A DNA stretch of 38,223 bases from DATAFF01 sp036257595 (GCA_036257595.1 DATAFF010000078.1:1-38223); one strand, 5' to 3'. Positions 1-8,910 are shown, counted from the stretch's first letter. Program-made: numbers and translations. The notes: generated by a model not told the origin, from the sequence alone.

Positions 1-594
1 CCCGCCGGGCTTGCCCTTGGCGGCAAGCGCCGTCGTCGCCTTCAGCATGCCGTCGAGATCCTTGGGCCAGGCATCGAAGCCTGCTTCCTTCAAGAGCGAG
101 GTGCGGTAGACGATGCGGGCACCGGCCGCCCCCAGCGGAATCGCGATCCACTTGCCGTCGCGCATTCCGAACTTTTTGCAGACGTCGTACCACCCCTCAT
201 ATTTCTTATCGAGATAGCCGCCGAGATCCGAAAGGTCGACCAGCTTGTCGGGATATTGGTGCGCGTCGTCATACCAGCCATAGACGATATCGGGCCCCTT
301 GCCGACATTGGCGGCGACCGCCGCCTTCGGGCGAAGATCCTCCCAGGCCTGGCTCTCCACCTTGACCTTGACGCCAGTCTGTTTGGTGTACTTCTCCGTG
401 TTCTCGAGCCAAAGCTTCTCGTCGCCGGCGACGAATTTGGCCGGCCGAAGCACGCGCAGCGATGCGCCTTCTTCCGGCTTCAGATCGAGCTTCGGCTCCT
501 GTGCGCTGACCGGCAGAGTGAGGCCAAGGCCAGTGGCCGCACCGGCGAGCGTTGCCGCACCGAGTTTCAGTGAATCGCGTCGCGTCAAGTCCAT
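1..594 (-). CDS. ABC transporter substrate-binding protein, family 1 (partial, C-terminus beyond window)
   Basis: Only the first 198 codons are inside the window; the frame is open at the left edge. The N-terminus carries a twin-arginine signal (TRRDSLKLG) followed by a hydrophobic, Ala-rich stretch ending near VSAQ, so the protein should be exported folded by Tat. The mature part (LRVLRPAKFVAGDEKLWLE, then GPDIVYGWYDDAHQYPDKL) resembles family 1 sugar-binding proteins. The start is an ATG preceded by AGGAGG nine bases upstream. It is the last visible gene of the leftward transport run and follows the UgpC-type ATPase by 45 bases. It is a second binding protein, distinct from the one at 1722-3272, so it may serve a second set of permeases beyond the edge or give the same importer a second ligand. 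The ligand cannot be read from the sequence. Confidence 0.85.
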   Translation of the reverse strand, partial: MDLTRRDSLKLGAATLAGAATGLGLTLPVSAQEPKLDLKPEEGASLRVLRPAKFVAGDEKLWLENTEKYTKQTGVKVKVESQAWEDLRPKAAVAANVGKGPDIVYGWYDDAHQYPDKLVDLSDLGGYLDKKYEGWYDVCKKFGMRDGKWIAIPLGAAGARIVYRTSLLKEAGFDAWPKDLDGMLKATTALAAKGKPGG

Positions 595-639
595 GATCGG
601 TTTCCTCCTCAAGCCGCCGCCTGCTCCGACGGTCTGTTG

Positions 640-1713
640 TCATGGCATCAGGTTGATACCCGACTGCCTGTCGAAAAGATGGACGCAATCGAGCCGCGGC
701 ACCAGCCCAATACGATCGCCCGGCCGAAAATTGTAACGCTCCGAGAACGACGCGCAGACCTTCTGGTTGCCGATCGTCGCGAATACCAGCGTGTTCGCGC
801 CCGTCGGCTCGACCACGCCGACGATCGCGTCGATCCCCATCCGGTCGCCAAAGCCGAGGTGGTCCGGTCGAACGCCGTAATAGACCTCCTGGCCGTCGGA
901 TCCATTGACACCGGTCGGCAGCGGCAGCTCGATGCCGTCCGCGGTCTGAACCCGGCACCTTTCCGCGCTGCGCTGCAATCTTCCCTGGATCAGGTTCATC
1001 GCCGGCGATCCGATGAAGCTGGCGACGAACAGATTGCACGGGCGATCATAGACTTCGAGCGGCGGGCCGGCCTGTTCGATATGACCGTCGCGCATGACCA
1101 CGATCTTGTCGGCCATCGTCATCGCCTCGATCTGATCATGGGTGACGTAGATGGAGGTCGAGCCGAGCCGTTGATGCAGCGCCTTGATCTCGGTGCGCAT
1201 CTGCACCCTGAGCTGCGCATCGAGATTGGACAGCGGCTCGTCGAACAGGAAGACCTTGGGGTTTCGCACGATGGCACGCCCCATCGCAACGCGCTGTCGC
1301 TGCCCACCGGACAGTTGCCGCGGATAGCGATCGAGATAAGGCGTCAGGTTGAGGATCTGCGCTGCATACGCCACCTTCTCCTGGATGACTGAACCCGCGA
1401 CCTTGGCCAGCTTCAAGCTGAACGCCATGTTGTCGAACACCTTCATGTGCGGGTAGAGCGCATAGTTCTGGAACACCATGGCAACGTCGCGGCTCTTCGG
1501 CTCCATGTCGTTGACCACCACCCCGCCTATGGCAATCTCGCCCTCGCTCACCGGCTCCAGTCCGGCGATCATTCTGAGAAGCGTGGACTTGCCACAGCCT
1601 GACGGGCCGACCAGCACCACGAAGGAGCGATCCTCGATCGTGGCGCTGATTCGATGGAGCACCTCGACGCTGCCAAATCGTTTGACAAGCGAGCGGACTT
1701 CAACCGTGGCCAT
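640..1713 (-). CDS. ABC transporter ATP-binding protein, UgpC/MalK type
   Basis: This 357-residue protein powers a carbohydrate-type importer at the inner face of the membrane. All canonical motifs are present: Walker A GPSGCGKST at about 36-44, Q-loop FQNYALYP with Gln82, signature LSGGQ at 134-138, Walker B FLFDEP near 155-160, D-loop SNLDA, and switch His192 in YVTHDQ. A C-terminal OB-fold/TOBE region (YYGVRPDHLGF) follows. The frame is open far upstream inside the preceding gene; the start chosen is the ATG giving MATVEVRSL, eight bases after the stop of the binding-protein gene, which fits the family length. It differs from the two ATPases at 3339-5542 in having a normal Q-loop, so it may belong to a different importer from that pair, perhaps with the binding protein to its left. 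Confidence 0.93.
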   Translation of the reverse strand: MATVEVRSLVKRFGSVEVLHRISATIEDRSFVVLVGPSGCGKSTLLRMIAGLEPVSEGEIAIGGVVVNDMEPKSRDVAMVFQNYALYPHMKVFDNMAFSLKLAKVAGSVIQEKVAYAAQILNLTPYLDRYPRQLSGGQRQRVAMGRAIVRNPKVFLFDEPLSNLDAQLRVQMRTEIKALHQRLGSTSIYVTHDQIEAMTMADKIVVMRDGHIEQAGPPLEVYDRPCNLFVASFIGSPAMNLIQGRLQRSAERCRVQTADGIELPLPTGVNGSDGQEVYYGVRPDHLGFGDRMGIDAIVGVVEPTGANTLVFATIGNQKVCASFSERYNFRPGDRIGLVPRLDCVHLFDRQSGINLMP

Positions 1714-1721
1714 CAGATTGT

Positions 1722-3272
1722 TCAGATCTGGTAGCCGAGCTTGCGAGCACCGGTGAGGAAGTTGGCATATTGCGCCTTTTGCTTGTCGATGCCGAGCTTC
1801 TGCACGATCTTGACCCACTCCTCCGCCGCTTCGTCCAGCGCCTGTTGCGGCGTCAATGCGCCGGTGACCGCCTTGGAGATGTTGCGGCCGAGGGCATCGG
1901 CATATTCCGGCGTGCCCTCCCAATAGAACTGCGGATAACCGACCTTCACGTTCTTCAAGCCGCCATCGAGGTGATTCCGCGCCGTCGCGAAATTCTTGAA
2001 GATGCCGCTGTTGGTCGGCCACAGCTCGTTGTCGGTGCCGCGCTGCGGGTTCGGCTCGATATAGTGCTGTGCTGCCTCGTCCGTGTAATGCGACGCCCCG
2101 AACGGGTCGGAGCCGCAATAGGCATCCGCCACGATATAGTCCGACACCGATGGATGGGACATCCGATAGATGAAGTAGAAGGCAGCGTCCTTGACGTCTT
2201 GCGGCAGGTTCTTCGGAATCGACGCGGTGCGGCACCACAGCGAAATCGCCCGGTTCACGATGCTGCCGTCCGGCTGCTTCCAGCCGGGCACGATATCGGC
2301 GCCCTGGTCTTCGGCCCGCTCCAGCCCCTGCTGCTGCACGGTGAACTCGGCGAGATCGATCCACCAGATCGACATCACGTCGGCGCCCGACTGCCAGCGC
2401 TGGATGGTCTGGGTCAGGTCCATCGATTCCTTGCCGGGAGGGCCGAAATTGATGATGGCCTTGTACATCTCCAGGGCCTCGACCGCCTTTTTGGTGTTGA
2501 TGGTCGGGTTCATGTTCTCGTCGAAATAATTCACCCCGTTGCCGGCGGCGATGTCCATCCAGAAGCCCCAACCGAAATTCGGCGGGTTGACCACCATGGA
2601 GGTGCCGTAAATTCCCTGGCTTGACAGCTCCTCGGTGAAGAACTGGGTGCAGTCCAGGAACTCCTGCCAGGTCTTCGGCAGCTGCAGCTCCCGTTGAAAG
2701 CGGGCGGAGAACTTCTTCTGCAGATCCGGATTGGCGAAATGCGATTTGCGATAATGGAAGACGTGGATGTCGCCATCGAGCATCACCCCATAGGTCTTGC
2801 CGTTCCACTTGGTGTAGAATTCGCTATAGGCCGGCATCACCCATTTCAGATAATCGGCGGAGCTTTCATACTTGGCGAGATAGTCATCGAGCGGTTCGAG
2901 CTGGCCGGTTTCGGCAAAGGCGCCATAGAACAGGCACGGATATTGCACCCAGTCGAAGCGCGGATTGCGCGACAGCAGCTGCGGCAGCACCTTGGCCATC
3001 GTGTCTCCGCCCTCATAGAGCTCGCGGCTCTTGATGCTGACACCCGCATCCTTCTGGAAGATCGGCGACAGCCACAGCGGCGCGTGGAGCCAGTTCGAGT
3101 CCTGGAAATAGGTCAGCTGCACATCGGCAAATTTCTTGCCGCCCGGCGGCAGGATGACGGTCGAACCGGCGCGCGCCCCGGAGCCGAACATCTGGCTGGC
3201 GAAAGTGCCTCCCGCCCCGGCGGCGGCATATTGCAAGAACTTTCGACGCGAAAGGCCGCTGAAGATACCCAT
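1722..3272 (-). CDS. ABC transporter substrate-binding protein, family 1, Tat-exported
   Basis: This is a 516-residue periplasmic binding protein for an ABC importer. It begins with a clear twin-arginine signal (SRRKFLQYAAAGAGG). The body has the look of large family 1 binding proteins, with many aromatic residues that could line a sugar site (WMDIAAGNGVNYF, DVMSIWWIDLAEF, KVGYPQFYWEGTPEYADA). It is longer than typical maltose-type binding proteins of about 400 residues. The ATG is preceded by GGAGGAG at good spacing. It lies between the paired ATPases upstream and the UgpC-type ATPase downstream and is probably co-transcribed with both. The ligand is unknown. The divergent mtnK at the head of the run makes methylthioribose, or another sugar from the same pathway, the best guess. 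Confidence 0.9.
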   Translation of the reverse strand: MGIFSGLSRRKFLQYAAAGAGGTFASQMFGSGARAGSTVILPPGGKKFADVQLTYFQDSNWLHAPLWLSPIFQKDAGVSIKSRELYEGGDTMAKVLPQLLSRNPRFDWVQYPCLFYGAFAETGQLEPLDDYLAKYESSADYLKWVMPAYSEFYTKWNGKTYGVMLDGDIHVFHYRKSHFANPDLQKKFSARFQRELQLPKTWQEFLDCTQFFTEELSSQGIYGTSMVVNPPNFGWGFWMDIAAGNGVNYFDENMNPTINTKKAVEALEMYKAIINFGPPGKESMDLTQTIQRWQSGADVMSIWWIDLAEFTVQQQGLERAEDQGADIVPGWKQPDGSIVNRAISLWCRTASIPKNLPQDVKDAAFYFIYRMSHPSVSDYIVADAYCGSDPFGASHYTDEAAQHYIEPNPQRGTDNELWPTNSGIFKNFATARNHLDGGLKNVKVGYPQFYWEGTPEYADALGRNISKAVTGALTPQQALDEAAEEWVKIVQKLGIDKQKAQYANFLTGARKLGYQI

Positions 3273-3338
3273 GCTGTTGCTCCTCCCTATCGTTGGAGCC
3301 GATCGGCCGGCCCCGTTATGGTTCGTGAGGCTTGCTGC

Positions 3339-4445
3339 CTAGCCGATGAACGTCTCGGACTCCGGATCGAAAACCATGACATCGCTGCTGCGATAGTACA
3401 AGGATATCGGCGCGCCGTGCGAAAGCTCGAGATCCGGCGAAGCAAGAGCCCGAAAGGTCGTGCCGCCGGCTTCCAGCGTGACGATCGATTGCTCGCCGAG
3501 ATATTCGTTGAGGACCACGCGCGCCGACACTGTCTGCAGGCCCGGCGAGGCGATCGTCGAGAAGTTCTGCGGTCGGATGCCGATAGTGACCTGCCGCGCC
3601 CCCCGTTGCTGCAAGGCAGCGGTTCGTGATGCATCCGGCCGGAAGGCGAGGCCCGAGCCATCCACCCGCAATGCCACGCCCTCCTGATCTTCGGCGATCT
3701 CTCCGGCGAAGAAATTGGTGGGCGGCTCGCCGATGAAATCGGCCACGAAGCGGTTGACCGGCCGGTGATAGAGATCATCACGCGTGCCGTATTGCTGCAG
3801 CACCGCATTCGACATCACGGCGATCCGATCGGCGAGCGCCAGCGCCTCGACCTGATCATGCGTCACATAGATCGTCGTCTTGCCCAGCGACCGGTGGATG
3901 CGCTTCAGCTCGAACAGCATCTTGAACTTGAGATGCGCATCCAGATGGCTCATCACCTCGTCGAGGATGAAGGCAGCCGGATCGCGGATCAGCGCCCGCC
4001 CGAGCGAGACCCGCTGCTGCTGGCCGCCGGAGAGCTGCGCCGGCTTCTGCTCGAGAATCGATTCGATGCGCAGCAGCTTGGCGATGCGCGCCACCTCCCG
4101 GCCGCGCTCGGCCTTTCCCAAGCCGCGAACCTCGAGCGGAAACGCCAGATTTTCGGCCACCGTGAAATTGGGATAGAGCGCATAGGTCTCGAACGCCATC
4201 GCCACGTTGCGCTGTTCCGGCGTCAGCTCATTCACGCGCTTCCCGTCGAACGCGATGGTACCGGAGGTGATGCCTTCGAGACCGACGATCATCCGCAATG
4301 TCGAGGTCTTGCCGCAGCCCGAGGGTCCGAGCAGCGCGACATATTCGCCATCCTCCACGGTCAGGTTCAGGTCCTTTACCGCATGCACGCTCCGGTCCCG
4401 CGCCGGATAGATCTTGTTGAGATCGGTGAGTGTCACCCGCGCCAT
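3339..4445 (-). CDS. ABC transporter ATP-binding protein, second of a pair, with Glu in the Q-loop
   Basis: This 368-residue ATPase has Walker A GPSGCGKT (about 40-47), signature LSGGQ (138-142), Walker B FILDEV (about 159-164) and switch His196 in YVTHDQ. The Q-loop reads AFETYALYP, so the glutamine that normally contacts metal and water is Glu86. Walker B is followed by Val where MalK-type proteins have Pro. A C-terminal TOBE-like region (IGIRPQNFSTIA) is present. The ATG chosen starts MARVTLTDL, two bases after the stop of the first ATPase; a TTG two codons upstream would overlap that stop. The two ATPases share the Glu substitution and sit back to back, so they probably form a heterodimer, as reported for the GlpS/GlpT glycerol importer ATPases of rhizobia. 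Confidence 0.92.
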   Translation of the reverse strand: MARVTLTDLNKIYPARDRSVHAVKDLNLTVEDGEYVALLGPSGCGKTSTLRMIVGLEGITSGTIAFDGKRVNELTPEQRNVAMAFETYALYPNFTVAENLAFPLEVRGLGKAERGREVARIAKLLRIESILEQKPAQLSGGQQQRVSLGRALIRDPAAFILDEVMSHLDAHLKFKMLFELKRIHRSLGKTTIYVTHDQVEALALADRIAVMSNAVLQQYGTRDDLYHRPVNRFVADFIGEPPTNFFAGEIAEDQEGVALRVDGSGLAFRPDASRTAALQQRGARQVTIGIRPQNFSTIASPGLQTVSARVVLNEYLGEQSIVTLEAGGTTFRALASPDLELSHGAPISLYYRSSDVMVFDPESETFIG

Positions 4446-4447
4446 TC

Positions 4448-5542
4448 TCAAGCCTTGAGATTGCGGCCATGAACCGCGTCGAAATAGAGAAACTGCTCCA
4501 CGTCGAACCCGAGTCGCACCGGCTGGCCAGGCTCGAAATTCTCCTCCGGCGAGGTCAGCACGGTCAGCGATACGCCGCCGGTCTCGGCAATCAGCACACC
4601 CGTTGCGCCCAGCGCCTCGAAGGCTTCGACGCGCGCATTGTCGATCTGCCTCGTCGACCCGCCATTCGCCACATGGATGTGCTGCGGCCTTATGCCCACC
4701 AGCACATCGCCTCTCACCTTCTCCAATATTGTCCGCTGCGACCCGTTCATCGCGAAAGAAAGACTACCCTCGAGCGATCGCAGCGTTAGCGCACCGCCAT
4801 CGCGCGATAGCCGGCACGGTACCTCGTTGATCGAGGGCTGGCCGAGATGGCGGGCCACAAAGATGCTGTTGGGCCGCTCGAAGATTTCGCGCGAGCTGCC
4901 CACCTGAACCAACCCGCCATCGCCCATGACGCCGATCCGGTCGCCCAGCGACAGCGCCTCCGCATAATCATGCGTGACATAGACCGTCGCCACCCGCCGC
5001 AGCTCCTGCAGCGTATGAAACTGGCGGCGCAGCTCATGGCGGATCTTGGCATCGAGATGGCTGATGGGCTCGTCCAGCAGATAAACATCGGGCTTCGCCA
5101 CCAGCGTGCGGCCGAGTGCGGTGCGCTGCTTCTGACCGCCCGAGACCTCATGGGGACGGCGGTCGAGCAGCTGCTCGATGCGCAGCAGACGCGCCACCTC
5201 GAGCACCGCCTTCCGCACCGAGGCCTCGTCCATCCGTCGGGCCCGGAGCGGGCTGGCGATGTTCTCGAACACCGTCATATGCGGATAGAGCGCATAGCTT
5301 TCGAAGGTCATGGCGGCGTTGCGCCGGTAGGGCGGTACGCGCGTCACATCCCTGCCGCCGAAGATCACCCGGCCGGCGTCGACAACCTCGAGCCCGGCGA
5401 TGCATCGCAGCAGCGTTGTCTTGCCAATGCCCGAGGGGCCGACAATGACGAAGAACTCGCCTTCCTCGACGGTCAGGCTCAACCGGTCGAGGATCGGTCG
5501 ATCATAGCCTTTGCAGACGTGCTGCAGCTCGAGTCGCGCCAT
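4448..5542 (-). CDS. ABC transporter ATP-binding protein, first of a pair, with Glu in the Q-loop
   Basis: This 364-residue ATPase has Walker A GPSGIGKT (35-42), a signature reading VSGGQ (133-137), Walker B VYLLDEP and switch His191 (YVTHDYAEA, where most relatives have HDQ). The Q-loop is TFESYALYP, with Glu81 in place of Gln, the same change as in the adjacent ATPase. A C-terminal TOBE-like domain (VGIRPQHIHVANG) follows. The open frame extends upstream into the permease gene in another register. The start at MARLELQHV, two bases after the permease stop, fits the family length and tight operon packing. Paired use with the next ATPase is an inference from adjacency and the shared substitution. 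Confidence 0.92.
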   Translation of the reverse strand: MARLELQHVCKGYDRPILDRLSLTVEEGEFFVIVGPSGIGKTTLLRCIAGLEVVDAGRVIFGGRDVTRVPPYRRNAAMTFESYALYPHMTVFENIASPLRARRMDEASVRKAVLEVARLLRIEQLLDRRPHEVSGGQKQRTALGRTLVAKPDVYLLDEPISHLDAKIRHELRRQFHTLQELRRVATVYVTHDYAEALSLGDRIGVMGDGGLVQVGSSREIFERPNSIFVARHLGQPSINEVPCRLSRDGGALTLRSLEGSLSFAMNGSQRTILEKVRGDVLVGIRPQHIHVANGGSTRQIDNARVEAFEALGATGVLIAETGGVSLTVLTSPEENFEPGQPVRLGFDVEQFLYFDAVHGRNLKA

Positions 5543-5544
5543 CT

Positions 5545-6384
5545 CTAGCCCTTCACAACGCCGAGCGACAGGCCGCGCACCATGTAGCGGCGCAGGATGA
5601 CGAACAGGATCACCGGCGGCAGCATGGCCACCAGGCTGAAGGCCATGATCAGGTTCCACAGCGACTGGCTGCCGAGCGTGAAGGTCGGGATATGGACCGG
5701 AAAGGTTTTCACGGTCGTGCCGGTGAGGAGATTGGCGAACAGATATTCGTTCCAGGCAAAGATCCAGCAGAGCATCGCGACCGATATCATGCCCGGAAAC
5801 ACCAGCGGTAGCGTCACCCGGAAGAAGGCGCGGAGCGGCGTGAAGCCATCGAGATAGGCGGCCTCTTCGAGCTCCCGCGGCGCGTCGCGGAAGAACACCA
5901 TCATCAGCCAGGTCGCAAGCGGCAGGTTGAAGACGAGATAGAGCACGATGAGCGAGAAATAGCTGTCGGTGCCCCACGGCATGGAGTCGAACAGGAAGAA
6001 CATCGGAATGATCACCGCCACCGGCGGGAACATCCGGTTTGACAGTATCCAGAAGGCGAGGTTCTCGCCGGCCGCGCCGCGAATCCACCGGGCGAGCGCA
6101 TAGCCCGCCAATGTTCCAAGCAGCAGCGACAGCGCGGTGTTGGCAACCGAAACGATGACGCTGTCGGCCAGCGATTTCAGGCTGCCGGGATCGGCGAAGA
6201 TGCCGGCATAGTTGCTGAGCTTCAGCGTGTGAGGCCAGAAGGTGGGGATCATGCGGTTGATCTCCTCCACCGGCTTCAGCGATGTGATGACCATGAAATA
6301 GAGCGGAAACAGCGTGAAGACGAGCCAGATGCCGAGAAAGATCAGCAGCAGCGTCTTGATCAGGCGATAGTTGGATTGCGACAT
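5545..6384 (-). CDS. ABC transporter permease, MalG/UgpE type
   Basis: This 279-residue inner-membrane permease has about six hydrophobic segments. The EAA loop that docks on the ATPase is visible as EEAAYLDGFTPLRAFF followed by RVTLPL, near residues 185-205. The N-terminus (FPLYFMVITSLKP) is typical of the second permease in carbohydrate importers. It lies 7 bases downstream of the other permease gene and 2 bases upstream of the first ATPase gene, so all are likely translated from one message. The partner is the MalF-type protein at 6392-7378; together they would form the membrane channel. Confidence 0.93.
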   Translation of the reverse strand: MSQSNYRLIKTLLLIFLGIWLVFTLFPLYFMVITSLKPVEEINRMIPTFWPHTLKLSNYAGIFADPGSLKSLADSVIVSVANTALSLLLGTLAGYALARWIRGAAGENLAFWILSNRMFPPVAVIIPMFFLFDSMPWGTDSYFSLIVLYLVFNLPLATWLMMVFFRDAPRELEEAAYLDGFTPLRAFFRVTLPLVFPGMISVAMLCWIFAWNEYLFANLLTGTTVKTFPVHIPTFTLGSQSLWNLIMAFSLVAMLPPVILFVILRRYMVRGLSLGVVKG

Positions 6385-6391
6385 GGCGGGC

Positions 6392-7378
6392 CTACGCGAT
6401 CGCCTGGGCTTTGAGAACGCGTTTCATATATTTGAGGAAGAGCGTGATCAGCACCGCCGCCACCGCGAAGATGAGCCACGCCTGGGCCGCCGCCTCACCC
6501 ACCTGGAATTCGCGGATACCCTTCTGGAAGGCGATATAGACCGGTAGCTCCGAGGACTCCGATGGTCCTCCCTGGGTCATCACCGACACATGGTCGACGA
6601 ATTTATAGGCGTCCATGAAGCGGATGATGAAAGCGATGGCGATGACTTCCTTGAGCATGGGCAGCGTGATGCGCCGCAGCACCAGCCAGCTCGAGGCACC
6701 ATCGACCCGTGCCGCCTCATAAATGGCCGGCGGCAGCGATACCCGGCCGCTATAGACGATGAGCAGCGGCAAGGCCGTCCATTGCCAGACATCGACCAGC
6801 GTGATCGACCACAGCGACAGCCTGGTGCCGAGCCAGTCGATCCGCTGGTTGGCCGGCAACAGCTGCAGATTGATCAGGAGGTGATTGAACCCGCCATTGT
6901 CGGCCTGCAGCAGGAATTTCCACAAGACGCCGACGATCGACGGCGGCAGCATCATCGGCAGCACCAGCAGGATCAGAAGAGTGACGCGGACGGTATTGTT
7001 CTTGATGCACTCATAAAGGATCAGCGCCAGCGCCACGCCGAGCAGGACCTGAAGGCAGGCGCCGAACAGCAAATAGCGGACGAGATGCCTGACGCTGCCG
7101 AGGAAGCGGTCATCGGTGAGTGCGGTCGCGAAATTCTGCCAGCCCACAAAGGTCCAGTTGCCGCTGAACAGGCTCATCATATTGGTGTCCTGGAAGGCGT
7201 GATAGGCCATCCAGATCGTCGGATAGACAACGATCGCCACCAGCACGGCAACCGGCAGGCCCACCATGACCCAGGGAACGAGAGGATTGACGATCAGATT
7301 GCCGCGACGGCGCTTTTGGGCGAACCAGTCGGGCGCGACTGCCGGCGCTGTCGCGGCGTCGGACGTCGCAGCGGTCAT
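6392..7378 (-). CDS. ABC transporter permease, MalF/UgpA type
   Basis: This 328-residue inner-membrane permease has a short cytoplasmic N-terminus, a first membrane segment (PWVMVGLPVAVLVAIVVYP) and several later ones. The EAA loop reads YEAARVDGASSWLVLRRITLPML. The open frame extends 53 codons further upstream, but the ATG giving MTAATSDAA has a GAGGA ribosome site 7 bases before it and gives the usual family length, so I use that start. It is the first gene of the leftward transport run. The gap to the divergent mtnK start (7379-7569) should hold promoters for both directions. Confidence 0.93.
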   Translation of the reverse strand: MTAATSDAATAPAVAPDWFAQKRRRGNLIVNPLVPWVMVGLPVAVLVAIVVYPTIWMAYHAFQDTNMMSLFSGNWTFVGWQNFATALTDDRFLGSVRHLVRYLLFGACLQVLLGVALALILYECIKNNTVRVTLLILLVLPMMLPPSIVGVLWKFLLQADNGGFNHLLINLQLLPANQRIDWLGTRLSLWSITLVDVWQWTALPLLIVYSGRVSLPPAIYEAARVDGASSWLVLRRITLPMLKEVIAIAFIIRFMDAYKFVDHVSVMTQGGPSESSELPVYIAFQKGIREFQVGEAAAQAWLIFAVAAVLITLFLKYMKRVLKAQAIA

Positions 7379-7472
7379 AGCACGTCCTCGCGAGGGACGA
7401 GGCGCCCGAGCTCGCACGCCTTTGCCAAGAAGTTCCTCCCAGCGTGCCGTCTTGTTCTTGCGCCGCCAGGGG

Positions 7473-7500
7473 CGGCTTCTCGGACGAGTATTCCGAGCCG
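7473..7500. promoter_or_regulatory. Inverted repeat in the mtnK/transporter intergenic region, possible operator
   Basis: The 191-base gap between the divergent permease and mtnK genes contains TCGGA, seven bases, then TCCGA, with outer CGGC and GCCG arms in the same symmetry. The position between two divergent promoters suits a shared operator or a small hairpin. No regulator gene is next to it, and no clear -35/-10 pair could be assigned. The call rests only on symmetry and position. Confidence 0.3.
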
Positions 7501-7569
7501 CTGGGAGCGAAGTCAAGCGCTTGCTTGCTTCCGACAATCCAACAACAATGCACGAAGGAAGAGGTCATC

Positions 7570-8910
7570 GTGCCGCTTAAGACTCCTGCAGGCTATGCGC
7601 CGCTCGACATCGCCAGCATCCCCGCCTTCCTTTCGCGCCAGCCGGACATCGCCGCCCGGCTGGGCGGGCAGCCGGGTGATTGGCAGGTCAGCGAGATCGG
7701 CGACGGAAACTTGAACCTCGTCTTCCTGGTCAGGGGGCCGGCAGGCGGCGTCTGCGTCAAGCAGGCCCTGCCCTATGTGCGGCTTGTCGGCGAAAGCTGG
7801 CCGATGCCGCTGCAGCGCGCCTTCTTCGAGCACGAATGCCTCAAGGAGCACGGCCGCCATGTCGGCACGCTGCTGCCGACCGTCTATCATTACGAGCCGG
7901 GCCTCTACGCAATCGTCATGGAACTGCTCGAGCCCCATATCATCATGCGACGGGGCATGATCCAGGGCATCGTCTATCCGCGGTTTGCCGACGACATCGC
8001 TCGTTACCTGGCGCGGTCGCTGTTCTTCACCTCCGACCTCGCTCTGTCGGCAGCCGCCAAGAAGCGCCGAATGGCGGTCTTCTGCGACAACACCGAGCTC
8101 TGCAAGATCACAGAGGATCTCATCTTCACCGATCCCTACATGATCCATGACCGCAACCGCTGGACGAGGCCGCAGCTCGACGGCGTAGCGGCGGCGTTTC
8201 GCGCGGATACCGAGCTCAAGCTCGCTGTATCACGGCTCAAGCTGAGATTTTTGACCTCCGCGGAAGCCCTGATCCATGGCGACCTCCATACCGGCTCGAT
8301 CATGATCACCGAGTCCGACACCAAGGTCATCGATCCCGAATTCGCCTTTTTCGGCCCCATGGGCTTCGACATCGGTGCCGTGCTCGGCAATCTGCTGATG
8401 AACTTCTTCAGCCAGGACGGCCATGCATCCCCGGAGTCACCGCGCGCCGTCTATCAGGAATGGGTGCTGGCGACCATCGCGGAGGTATGGGTCAAGTTCC
8501 GCGAGGAGTTCCTCGCCCTCTGGCGCGGCCAGGCGACAGGCGATGCCTATCCTGGCGCCCTGTTCGCCGATGCCCGCGGCAAGACTTGCCTGGAGGAGGA
8601 ACGCCAGGCCTACATGGATCGGCTGCTCGCCGACTCCCTCGGCTTTGCGGCGGCAAAGACGATCCGAAGAATTCTTGGCCTGGCCCACAACATCGATTTC
8701 GAATGGATCGCTGACCCGGAGCGGCGGGCGCTCTGCGAGACCCGGGCATTGTTCCTCGCTCGCGACATGATGGTTAACACCCCGCGCTACCCCCGGATCG
8801 CCGCCGTGGTCGATGCGGCGCGGCAGGTGCGGCAGGAGGTGGCCGGTTCGGGTGGTACAGCTGGGTGGACTCGAACCACCGACCTTCGGAGCCACAATCC
8901 GACGCTCTAA
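7570..8910 (+). CDS. mtnK: 5-methylthioribose kinase (MtnK)
   Basis: This 446-residue protein should phosphorylate 5-methylthioribose in the methionine salvage pathway. It has the aminoglycoside-kinase-like fold of MtnK: nucleotide loop EIGDGNLNLVFLV, the KQALPYVR lysine region, the catalytic loop HGDLHTGSI with Asp238, and the metal site IDPEFAFFGPMGFDIG. The frame is open further upstream, but the GTG at 7570 is preceded by GGAAGAGG at good spacing and begins the family-like N-terminus, so I prefer it. The last 19 or so codons run through the antisense of a tRNA-His gene, and the stop lies in the tRNA D-loop region; that tail (WTRTTDLRSHNPTL) is not family sequence. mtnA, the usual partner, is not in the window. 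The divergent transporter run suggests linked uptake of methylthioribose. Confidence 0.9.
   Translation: MPLKTPAGYAPLDIASIPAFLSRQPDIAARLGGQPGDWQVSEIGDGNLNLVFLVRGPAGGVCVKQALPYVRLVGESWPMPLQRAFFEHECLKEHGRHVGTLLPTVYHYEPGLYAIVMELLEPHIIMRRGMIQGIVYPRFADDIARYLARSLFFTSDLALSAAAKKRRMAVFCDNTELCKITEDLIFTDPYMIHDRNRWTRPQLDGVAAAFRADTELKLAVSRLKLRFLTSAEALIHGDLHTGSIMITESDTKVIDPEFAFFGPMGFDIGAVLGNLLMNFFSQDGHASPESPRAVYQEWVLATIAEVWVKFREEFLALWRGQATGDAYPGALFADARGKTCLEEERQAYMDRLLADSLGFAAAKTIRRILGLAHNIDFEWIADPERRALCETRALFLARDMMVNTPRYPRIAAVVDAARQVRQEVAGSGGTAGWTRTTDLRSHNPTL

Noticed and set aside
1714..2808. Upstream extension of the UgpC-type ATPase frame to 722 residues
   Set aside because: The extra part is an alternate-frame reading of the binding-protein gene; the ATPase starts at 1713.
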